From assembly GCA_025163595.1 (NCBI GenBank), contig CP104105.1, positions 45,762-109,761 of the forward strand: a DNA stretch of 64,000 nt, written 5' to 3'. Each line of letters begins with the position of its first letter. The first letter of the stretch is position 1. This document shows positions 54,888 through 62,049 of this stretch, one piece after another. The notes below the pieces were generated by a model. The model did no database searches and was not told the origin of the DNA. It saw only the letters and a program-made list of their open reading frames with translations. Source of the stretch: Phaeobacter sp. G2. GTDB taxonomy: Bacteria; Pseudomonadota; Alphaproteobacteria; Rhodobacterales; Rhodobacteraceae. The position numbers and the translations under genes are program-made.

Positions 54888-55796
54888 TCAGAACTCCTCT
54901 GTCGCAATCTGCGCCACCAGCCAATTGCGAAACTGAATAAGCGGGTAATCGTCAGCATGGTCGGGCGGCCAAACCAGAAAATACTCTCCCAGCGAGACCG
55001 GCGCACCAGAGATTGCCAGCTGCAACCGGCCCGCCGTGATCTCGCTTTCAGCCAGAAAGGTCGGCAGCAGGGCAATGCCCAGGCCATGCACCGCCGCCTG
55101 GGTCATGGCAGAGGACTGGTCAAACAACATGCCCTGCAACCGCTCGGCACTAACCTCATGTAGGGCAAACCACTGCTCCCAGCAATCCGGATGGGTTTCC
55201 AGATGCAACAGCGGGTAGCCCAGTAAATCCGCCGGCGCGGAAAGGGACGCAGACTGGGGCACAGACAAAAACCCAGGGGCGCAGACCGGCAGCACATGTT
55301 TGGGCATCAGGGGCAGATACTCTACCCGCCGCCAATCGCGGGTGCCATAGTGAATGGCCGCCTGCGCCGTGCCTGCCTCAAAGCTGAAAGGCAGGTTGTG
55401 GGTCTGCAAATTGACCGTGATACCGGGATGCTGAGCCACAAAATCCTTCAGGCGAGGCGCCAGCCAATGCAGCCCAAAGGAGGCCAGAATCGACAGGTTC
55501 AAACTGCCGCCATTCGGGTTCGCCCGCAGCTTGATCGAGGCCTGCGCCAGCCGGGACAGGATGACACGGGCTTCTTTGGCATAATTTGCCCCGCCCGGGG
55601 TCAACTGCATGCGCATCTGATCCCGCGCAATCAAATCCACCTCCATCTGCTGCTCCAACTGTTTCAGCTGGCGGCTAATTGCACTTTGGGTAAGGTTCAA
55701 ATCCTCAGCCGCCGCCGAGGCGCTGCCCAGACGGTCCACCGCCTCCAACGCCAGCAGGGACGAGATCGACGGCAAAAAACGGCGCGGCGCTATCAT
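54888..55796 (-). CDS. LysR-family regulator (first of a tandem pair)
   Basis: The 302-residue protein starts at the ATG at 55796 (MIAPRRFLPS), which has AGGAAAG at good spacing. The helix-turn-helix (SASAAAEDLNLTQSAISRQLKQLEQQM) and the effector domain (SILASFGLHWLAPRL, YPLLHLETHPDCW) are of the GcvA-like branch, like its neighbour. It is divergent from the aldehyde dehydrogenase and thus the likely regulator of the ALDH/oxidase pair. Confidence 0.86.
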   Translation of the reverse strand: MIAPRRFLPSISSLLALEAVDRLGSASAAAEDLNLTQSAISRQLKQLEQQMEVDLIARDQMRMQLTPGGANYAKEARVILSRLAQASIKLRANPNGGSLNLSILASFGLHWLAPRLKDFVAQHPGITVNLQTHNLPFSFEAGTAQAAIHYGTRDWRRVEYLPLMPKHVLPVCAPGFLSVPQSASLSAPADLLGYPLLHLETHPDCWEQWFALHEVSAERLQGMLFDQSSAMTQAAVHGLGIALLPTFLAESEITAGRLQLAISGAPVSLGEYFLVWPPDHADDYPLIQFRNWLVAQIATEEF

Positions 55797-55828
55797 ATGA
55801 TCTTTCCTCATAGCTTTAGGATTTAGTA

Positions 55829-55861
55829 TCATGTGCATTTTCAAGTTTGCCATGTGATTTA
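55829..55861. promoter_or_regulatory. Possible LysR operator region (direct repeat)
   Basis: CATGTGcATTT (55830-55840) and CATGTG-ATTT (55851-55860) lie 21 bp apart, two helical turns, in the 143-bp region between the divergent LysR gene and aldehyde dehydrogenase gene. LysR proteins bind here as a rule. This is inference from repeat and position. Confidence 0.35.
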
Positions 55862-55939
55862 TAGGAAAATGCCCTGAGCGGCCAGCGCCAAACCCCGCAA
55901 TTTGCTCATGGCCAGATAGTTTCCTTGAAAGGATGGACC

Positions 55940-57442
55940 ATGCCTCATTCCCAGATCCTCACCGCAGCCGGTTTTAGCAAAGACGCGCTGACCGGCGGCA
56001 GTCTCAGTGTCAAAACCCCTGTCGATGGCAGCGAAATCGCCTGTATTGCCACGCACAGCCTGGCCGATGCAGAGACGCAGATCGCAAAGGCCAAAGCCGC
56101 TTTCAAATCCTGGCGGCTTGTCCCCGCTCCCCGTCGCGGCGAGCTGGTGCGTCTGCTTGGTGAAGAGCTGCGCCGGGAGAAGGAAAATCTTGGGCGGCTG
56201 GTGACGCTGGAATGCGGCAAGATCTATCAGGAAGGCCTCGGCGAAGTACAGGAGATGATCGACATCTGCGATTTTGCCGTCGGCCTGTCGCGCCAGCTTT
56301 ATGGCCTGACCATTGCGTCAGAACGCCCCGGCCATGCCATGCGCGAAAGCTGGCACCCCATGGGCACCTGCGGCGTGATCACCGCCTTCAACTTCCCGGT
56401 CGCCCCCTGGTGCTGGAACGCGGCACTGGCGTTGGTCTGCGGCGATCCGGTAATCTGGAAACCCTCGGAAAAAACGCCCCTGACCGCCCTGGCAGTGCAA
56501 AAAATCTGTGATCGGGTCACTGCCGCCTTTGGCGAGGAAGCCCCAGAAGGCCTGATCCAGACCCTGATTGGTGAACGGGATCTGGGCGAGGCCCTGACAG
56601 CCTCTAAGGATGTTGCGATCATTTCCGCCACCGGATCGGTGCCCATGGGTAAGGCCGTGGCGCAGGACATGTCCCAGCGACTGGGCCGCACCATTCTGGA
56701 ACTGGGCGGCAATAACGCTATGATCGTTGCCCCCTCGGCGGACCTGGAAATGGCCCTGCGCGCCATTGTGTTTTCTGCGGTTGGAACTGCCGGACAGCGC
56801 TGCACCTCGCTGCGCCGCCTGATCGTCCATGCCGATATCTATGACGCGCTGATCCCACGGCTGATCAAGGCCTATGCGGGCCTGCCTATTGGCGACCCGC
56901 TGGCAGAGGGCTCTTTGGTGGGTCCGCTGATTGATGACCTGGCCTTGGCGGCGATGGACAAGGCCTTGACCCAGGCCAAGACCGAAGGCGGTGTTGTTCA
57001 TGGTGGCGGACAGGCCCTGGTTGAGAGCCATGGCGCTGCGGCCTATGCCCATCCGGCCATTGTGGAGATGCCAAGCCAGAGCCAGATCATGCACACCGAA
57101 ACCTTTGCTCCGATTCTTTATGTGGTGAAGTATGAGGATCTGGATCACGCCATTGAGATGCAAAACGAGGTGCCCCAGGGGCTAAGCTCCTGCATCTTCT
57201 CGACGGATCTGCGCGAGAGTGAATATTTCCTCTCGGCAGCCGGGTCTGATTGCGGTATCGCCAATGTTAACATCGGTCCCTCTGGCGCCGAAATCGGTGG
57301 CGCCTTTGGCGGTGAAAAGGAAACCGGCGGCGGACGGGAAAGCGGCTCTGATGCCTGGAAGGGCTATATGCGCCGCCAGACCAATACCGTGAACTACTCG
57401 CGGGAACTGCCGCTTGCACAGGGAATTAAATTTGACATCTGA
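55940..57442 (+). CDS. amaB: Aldehyde dehydrogenase, ALDH7 (alpha-aminoadipate semialdehyde dehydrogenase)-like
   Basis: The 500-residue enzyme has AFNFPVAPWCWN, KPSEKTPLTAL, SATGSVPMGKAV, the catalytic Glu in LELGGNNAMIV and the catalytic Cys in AVGTAGQRCTSLRRL, with a GGAFGGEKETGGGRESGSDAWKGYMRRQ end. These fit the ALDH7 (antiquitin/AASADH) family, which oxidises alpha-aminoadipate semialdehyde to aminoadipate. The pairing with an FAD amine oxidase supports lysine/pipecolate breakdown. The start at 55940 (MPHSQ) has GAAAGGA before it. The symbol is a best guess. Confidence 0.83.
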   Translation: MPHSQILTAAGFSKDALTGGSLSVKTPVDGSEIACIATHSLADAETQIAKAKAAFKSWRLVPAPRRGELVRLLGEELRREKENLGRLVTLECGKIYQEGLGEVQEMIDICDFAVGLSRQLYGLTIASERPGHAMRESWHPMGTCGVITAFNFPVAPWCWNAALALVCGDPVIWKPSEKTPLTALAVQKICDRVTAAFGEEAPEGLIQTLIGERDLGEALTASKDVAIISATGSVPMGKAVAQDMSQRLGRTILELGGNNAMIVAPSADLEMALRAIVFSAVGTAGQRCTSLRRLIVHADIYDALIPRLIKAYAGLPIGDPLAEGSLVGPLIDDLALAAMDKALTQAKTEGGVVHGGGQALVESHGAAAYAHPAIVEMPSQSQIMHTETFAPILYVVKYEDLDHAIEMQNEVPQGLSSCIFSTDLRESEYFLSAAGSDCGIANVNIGPSGAEIGGAFGGEKETGGGRESGSDAWKGYMRRQTNTVNYSRELPLAQGIKFDI

Positions 57443-58706
57443 CCTGACCTCTAGCCTCTGGCACCAGACCTGCCAGGAACACCCCGCCTCCTCGGTTTTG
57501 ACCGGGGAGGTGACGGCAGATCTGGTGGTGATCGGTGGCGGCTATACTGGCTGTTCCGCTGCCCTGAAGGCCGCAGAAATGGGCGCCTCCGTGCATCTGA
57601 TCGAGGCAGAGGTCTTTGGCCATGGTGGGTCGGGGCGCAATGTCGGCCTGTGTAACGCCGGGCTCTGGTTGCCGCCGGAAGATATCAATGCCCGCCTTGG
57701 TGCAGAGGTTGGCAACCGGCTGTCACAGGCACTGGGGAAGGCACCGGATCTGGTTTACGGATTGATCGAGCGTCACAACATCGCCTGCGAGCCAGTGCGC
57801 AATGGTACCCTGCACTGCGCCCACGCCCCCAGCGGCATGCAGGATCTGCAACGCCGTGCCGACCAGCTGCAGGCCATTGGCGCGCCGGTTCAGCTGCTGG
57901 AGGCAAGCCAGGCTCAGGCCCGTGTCGGCAGCAAGGCCGTCCATGGCGCCTTGTTTGACCCCCGCGCCGGCACTATCCAGCCGCTGGGATTTGTCCGCGG
58001 TCTGGCCCGCGCCGCCATCGAAGCTGGCGCGCAACTCCACGACCAAACCCCCGCCACCGCAATCAGCCGTGACAAGGACAGCTGGCTGGTTACCACCCCC
58101 ACAGGAAGCATCCGCGCCAAACATCTGATGATGGCCACAAATGGCTATGCCCGTGCGATGACCGGTTATGACGCCCCGGCGATTGTGCCTGTGCATTATT
58201 TCCAAGGTGCAACAGCGCCGCTTACGGCAGCCCAACAAGAACAGATCCTGCCGGGCCTCGAAGGCTGCTGGGACTCTGCCCTGGTGATGTCCTCTTGGCG
58301 GATGGACCAACAGGGGCGTCTGGTCATTGGCGCCATGGGCGCACTGGACCATTTTGGCAGCGGCATTCACCAAAACTGGCTGGCGCGGAAACTGGCCGCT
58401 GTCTTTCCGGCACTCGCCGGAGCAAAACTGGAAAGTCAGTGGTTTGGCCGCATCGCCATGACCCGCGAATACCTGCCAAAGATCAAAAAGCTGCAGGGGG
58501 GCTATGTCAGCTTCGGATATTCGGGGCGCGGCATTGGACCGGGAACGCTTTTTGGTCAGCAAATCGCCGAAGCGCTGATTTCAGGCGATGAAAGCCGCCT
58601 GCCATTGCCCGCCACAGCAGACCACAGCCTGCCTTTTGCCGGCCTGCGCGGCGCCTATTACGAAACCGGGGCCACGCTCACGCATCTGGTCAAAGATCGG
58701 ATCTGA
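57432..58706 (+). CDS. amaA: FAD-dependent amine oxidase (DAO family), probable pipecolate oxidase
   Basis: The 424-residue flavoprotein has the N-terminal FAD fold (DLVVIGGGYTGCSAALKAAEMGA, HLIEAEVFGHGGSGRNVG), the AHDG-like middle and C-terminal FGRIAMTREYLPKI...GYVSFGYSGRGIGPGT. It is of the DadA/PuuB/AmaA type that oxidises secondary or primary amines. In Pseudomonas the amaA-amaB pair turns pipecolate into aminoadipate; this gene overlaps the ALDH7 gene by 11 bp, which suggests the same pair. The start is a TTG at 57432 with AGGGA (57420-57424). Substrate is inferred. Confidence 0.72.
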   Translation: MTSDLTSSLWHQTCQEHPASSVLTGEVTADLVVIGGGYTGCSAALKAAEMGASVHLIEAEVFGHGGSGRNVGLCNAGLWLPPEDINARLGAEVGNRLSQALGKAPDLVYGLIERHNIACEPVRNGTLHCAHAPSGMQDLQRRADQLQAIGAPVQLLEASQAQARVGSKAVHGALFDPRAGTIQPLGFVRGLARAAIEAGAQLHDQTPATAISRDKDSWLVTTPTGSIRAKHLMMATNGYARAMTGYDAPAIVPVHYFQGATAPLTAAQQEQILPGLEGCWDSALVMSSWRMDQQGRLVIGAMGALDHFGSGIHQNWLARKLAAVFPALAGAKLESQWFGRIAMTREYLPKIKKLQGGYVSFGYSGRGIGPGTLFGQQIAEALISGDESRLPLPATADHSLPFAGLRGAYYETGATLTHLVKDRI

Positions 58707-58721
58707 AGCACGCCTGAAACA

Positions 58722-58753
58722 CAAAAGGGCCAGAGTTGCCTCCAGCCCTTTTG
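58722..58753. terminator. Bidirectional terminator between amaA and znuA
   Basis: Perfect 9-bp stem CAAAAGGGC / GCCCTTTTG with a 14-base loop, in the 77 bp between two convergent genes. Confidence 0.88.
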
Positions 58754-58783
58754 AAACGCACCTGTTTGCAGGTCGGTTTGATC

Positions 58784-59827
58784 TCAGTAACAGTCGGCCA
58801 TTGCAGCACCCAGCTCTTTCAACAACGCAGGGTAGAAACCCGCACCATGTTCCAAACCCGTTCCCATCGGATCAATGACCACTGTTTTTGCACCGCTGCC
58901 TTCCAGGACAGTTGCCACAAGGTCCGGGTTGAACTGCGGCTCTGAAAAGACACAAGAGACCTGTTTCTGCGCCACAACCTGCTGAATCTCTGCGATCCGG
59001 GCCGGACTTGGATCAGAGGCATCACTCAAGGCGATTGCACCAGCGGCCTGGATGTCAAAGCTGTGCTCGAAATACTGATAGGCATCGTGGAACACCACAA
59101 AGCCGCCATCGCGGACAGCGCCCAGGCTGGCTTTGATCTCTGCCTGGACCTGTTGAATTTCCACCTTTCCCGCCGCGGCATTGGCGGCATAGGCGGCCGC
59201 ATTTTCCCCATCCAGCGCCGCAAGCTCTGCCGCGATCACATCCAACCATAGTTTCGCGTTTTCGGGGGCGAGCCAGACGTGGGGGTCCAGACCGTCATGA
59301 TCATGCCCGTGGTGATCTTCTTCATGCGCATGCCCCTCCTCATGCCCCTCATCATGGTCGTGTTCATGATCATGGGCGTGATCGCTCTCGGCGTGTTCCT
59401 CATGCGCCTCTGCAGTGTGGCCATGGTCGTCATGTTCGTCATGGTCATCGCCATGATCATGGGCCTCAAAACCCACCCCCTGACGGAATGGCAACGCCAG
59501 GCCGCCTTCCAGGGCCATAAGCTCCACAACCTGCGCATCCTTGGCCAGCTCTTCAACGGCGCCCTCCAGCCAGGGCGTCAACGCCTCTCCCACCCAAAAG
59601 ACCAAATCTGCCTGCGACAGGGCCAAGGCTTCGGAGGGACGCATGGAGTGATCATGTGGCGAAGCACCAACCGGCACCACCAGACTGGGCTCTCCCACCC
59701 CCTGCATGACCCGCGCGACCAAACCATGCACAGGAGCAATATCGGTTGCCACCTTAGGCACATCTGCCATGGAAAGACCGGCAAACCCCAAAAGGGCGGC
59801 AGCAGAAGTCAGGGAGGTTTTTAGCAT
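58784..59827 (-). CDS. znuA: Zinc ABC transporter, periplasmic binding protein ZnuA
   Basis: The 347-residue protein starts at 59827 (MLKTSLTS) with GAGAG before it. A signal peptide ends near SMADVPKV. ZnuA motifs: ATDIAPVHGLVARVM, GASPHDHSMRPS (metal His), GLDPHVWLAPENAK, VFHDAYQYFEH, and FSEPQFNP. A long His/Asp/Glu-rich loop (about residues 115-180) sits in the middle and likely gathers zinc. It is divergent from zur-znuCB, with Zur sites between. Confidence 0.94.
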   Translation of the reverse strand: MLKTSLTSAAALLGFAGLSMADVPKVATDIAPVHGLVARVMQGVGEPSLVVPVGASPHDHSMRPSEALALSQADLVFWVGEALTPWLEGAVEELAKDAQVVELMALEGGLALPFRQGVGFEAHDHGDDHDEHDDHGHTAEAHEEHAESDHAHDHEHDHDEGHEEGHAHEEDHHGHDHDGLDPHVWLAPENAKLWLDVIAAELAALDGENAAAYAANAAAGKVEIQQVQAEIKASLGAVRDGGFVVFHDAYQYFEHSFDIQAAGAIALSDASDPSPARIAEIQQVVAQKQVSCVFSEPQFNPDLVATVLEGSGAKTVVIDPMGTGLEHGAGFYPALLKELGAAMADCY

Positions 59828-59840
59828 GGGATCTCTCATG

Positions 59841-59858
59841 TGATTTTATAACATCTCA
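59841..59858. promoter_or_regulatory. Zur-box-like site 1 (near znuA)
   Basis: Its complement reads TGAGATGTTATAAAATCA, close to the alphaproteobacterial Zur box (GATATGTTATAACATATC). It lies 14 bp before the znuA start. Confidence 0.6.
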
Positions 59859-59872
59859 CGGCTTGTTAAACG

Positions 59873-59890
59873 TCATATCATAACATATCA
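59873..59890. promoter_or_regulatory. Zur-box-like site 2 (near zur)
   Basis: Its complement TGATATGTTATGATATGA shares the first ten bases of the Zur box core (GATATGTTAT) and is partly palindromic. It lies 55 bp upstream of the zur start, consistent with zinc-dependent repression of zur-znuCB. Confidence 0.65.
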
Positions 59891-59944
59891 AGGGCCAAGT
59901 TCATTCACCCCAGACATCAGCCCTGTCAGCGGAGGCCACAGACT

Positions 59945-60433
59945 ATGGAATCCATCGGCTTTGAAGCCCATGATCACACCAGCTGCATTGTCAGCTGCAT
60001 CGACGCGGTTGATAGCCAGTGCAAAGCACAGGGGCTACAATTTACGCCGGTCCGCAAACGAGTCCTGGAAATTCTGCTGCAAGAGCACCGCGCCCTGGGC
60101 GCCTATGAAATCCTCGACCGGCTGCGCGAAGAAGGGCTCGGCTCGCAACCTCCCGTCGCCTACCGGGCGTTGGATTTTCTTGTGACCAATGGGTTTGCCC
60201 ATAAGATTGAGCGCCTGAATGCCTTTATTGCCTGCACCCACCCCGGCGAAGACCACGCCCCGGTTTTTATGATTTGTCGGCTGTGTAAATCCGTGGCTGA
60301 GGCCCGGACCATTCCAACAAAGGGCCAATTGGGTCAAGCCGCGCGCGATGCTGGGTTTCAGATCGAGCGCACGGTGGTCGAAGCCGAAGGCCTATGCCCC
60401 AAATGCCAAAAAGCCGCAGATAAATGCATCTGA
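59945..60433 (+). CDS. zur: Zinc uptake regulator Zur (Fur family)
   Basis: The 162-residue protein has the Fur winged helix (TPVRKRVLEILLQEHRALGAYEILDRLREEG, PVAYRALDFLVTNGFAHKIERLNAFIAC) and two CxxC zinc motifs, CRLC and CPKC. Zinc-loaded Zur represses znuA and znuCB. The HPGEDHAP stretch gives further metal ligands. It is the first gene of zur-znuC-znuB and overlaps znuC by 10 bp. Confidence 0.93.
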   Translation: MESIGFEAHDHTSCIVSCIDAVDSQCKAQGLQFTPVRKRVLEILLQEHRALGAYEILDRLREEGLGSQPPVAYRALDFLVTNGFAHKIERLNAFIACTHPGEDHAPVFMICRLCKSVAEARTIPTKGQLGQAARDAGFQIERTVVEAEGLCPKCQKAADKCI

Positions 60434-61209
60434 TTGCACTACAGAATCTCTCCGTCACCTATGGTGGCAACACAGTGCTGTCAAACGTGACCTTTGGCAT
60501 CGCCCCGGGGGAGATCGTCACTATCGTCGGCCCCAATGGTTCAGGCAAATCGACCCTGTTGCGCAGCGTCATTGGCGCCCAGATGCCCAGCCAAGGTAGC
60601 GTGACCCGCAGCCCGGACCTGCGCATCGGCTATGTGCCACAAAAACTGCATATCGACCCAACCCTGCCAATGACAGTGCGTCGTTTCCTCAGCCTACCCG
60701 ACAGGGTGTCAGATCAACAGGCTGTCGAGGCCTTGCAACAGGCCGGGGCCGGGCAATTGTCCAGCCGCCAAATGGCCGATCTGTCGGGCGGCCAGTTCCA
60801 GCGTGTCTTGCTGGCGCGGGCACTGCTGTGCAAACCACAGCTGTTGATTCTGGACGAGGCAACACAGGGGCTGGACCAACCTGGATCGGCGGCCTTTTAT
60901 CAACAGATCGAAACCCTGCGCGAAACTCTGGGCTGCGCCATTTTGATGGTCAGCCACGAGCTGCATGTGGTGATGGCGGCCTCGGACCGGGTGATTTGCC
61001 TTAATGGTCACATCTGCTGTGAGGGAGAGCCGGAACATGTGGCCTCGGCCCCGGAGTATCGCGCCCTGTTTGGCAGCGGCACCCAGGGCGCATTGGCGCT
61101 GTATCGCCATGAACACAATCACAGCCACGACCACAGTTGCGGCCATGATCACGGCAAAGATGTGGTTCTTTCCCAAACCCCAGATGTTACCGAAGAGGCC
61201 CGAGGATGA
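60424..61209 (+). CDS. znuC: Zinc ABC transporter ATP-binding protein ZnuC
   Basis: The 261-residue ATPase has Walker A VGPNGSGKST, the signature LSGGQFQRVLLARAL, Walker B LLILDEATQGLD and the switch His in MVSHELHVV. It ends in a His-rich tail (HEHNHSHDHSCGHDHGK), which may bind zinc. It drives zinc import with ZnuA and ZnuB. It starts inside the end of zur and its stop overlaps znuB by 4 bp. Confidence 0.94.
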   Translation: MHLIALQNLSVTYGGNTVLSNVTFGIAPGEIVTIVGPNGSGKSTLLRSVIGAQMPSQGSVTRSPDLRIGYVPQKLHIDPTLPMTVRRFLSLPDRVSDQQAVEALQQAGAGQLSSRQMADLSGGQFQRVLLARALLCKPQLLILDEATQGLDQPGSAAFYQQIETLRETLGCAILMVSHELHVVMAASDRVICLNGHICCEGEPEHVASAPEYRALFGSGTQGALALYRHEHNHSHDHSCGHDHGKDVVLSQTPDVTEEARG

Positions 61210-62033
61210 TTCCCCTGTTGGACAGCTTTCTGCTGCGCGCCGCCTTGGCCGGAACCGGCGTTGCCGTTGCCGCTGCCCCTTTGGGCTGCTTTGTGGTCTG
61301 GCGCCGCATGGCCTATTTTGGCGATGCCACCGCCCATGCCTCAATTCTGGGCGTGGCGCTGGCATTGGGGTTTCAGGTGCCAATCTTTGCCGGGGTGCTG
61401 ATTGTTGCCCTGTTGATGGCCACCGCGGTCTCCAGCCTGAGCGGACGCGGCTTTGCCATGGATACCCTGCTGGGGGTTCTGGCGCATTCCTCGCTGGCCT
61501 TTGGGCTGGTGGCGGTCTCCTTTTTGCAGGGGATCCGCATTGATCTGATGGCCTATCTGTTTGGTGATATACTTGCAGTAAGCCGGATGGACCTTGCGGT
61601 GATCTGGGGCGGCGCGGCGCTGGTTCTGCTGCTGCTTTGGGCCAGATGGTCTGCCCTGCTAACCGCCACGCTCAGCCCGGATCTGGCCTATGCGGCGGGG
61701 ATCAACCCCAAGCGCGAACAGCTGGTCCTGACCATTGCTCTGGCCCTGGTTGTCGCCACCGCCATCAAGGTGGTGGGTGTGTTGTTGATTTCAGCCCTGT
61801 TGCTGATCCCCGCTGCCGCTGCCCGCCCCTTTGCTGCAACGCCAGAGCGCATGGCCACCATCGCCGTGGGGATCGGTGCTCTCTCGGCCCTTGCCGGTCT
61901 GCAGCTGTCCTTTATGCTCGACACCCCCACCGGGCCAACAATTGTCTGCTTTGCCGCAGTGCTTTTTGCCCTGACCAATCTCGTCAGCCTTGTCTACCGC
62001 CAACTGCGGGCCGCATCAGCCCAGAGCCGCTAG
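61206..62033 (+). CDS. znuB: Zinc ABC transporter permease ZnuB
   Basis: The 275-residue membrane protein has about eight hydrophobic segments typical of ABC-3 permeases: ALAGTGVAVAAAPLGCFVVWRRMAYFGDA, GRGFAMDTLLGVLAHSSLAFGL and VVGVLLISALLLIPAAAARPFA. It forms the channel of the importer. It ends the operon, 16 bp before the convergent kinase gene; no clear terminator was seen there. Confidence 0.94.
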   Translation: MIPLLDSFLLRAALAGTGVAVAAAPLGCFVVWRRMAYFGDATAHASILGVALALGFQVPIFAGVLIVALLMATAVSSLSGRGFAMDTLLGVLAHSSLAFGLVAVSFLQGIRIDLMAYLFGDILAVSRMDLAVIWGGAALVLLLLWARWSALLTATLSPDLAYAAGINPKREQLVLTIALALVVATAIKVVGVLLISALLLIPAAAARPFAATPERMATIAVGIGALSALAGLQLSFMLDTPTGPTIVCFAAVLFALTNLVSLVYRQLRAASAQSR

Positions 62034-62049
62034 TGCCACCACCAAAGCA

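Noticed and set aside
57723..58562. 279-codon open frame on the minus strand
   Set aside because: Antisense to the FAD oxidase gene; shadow composition.
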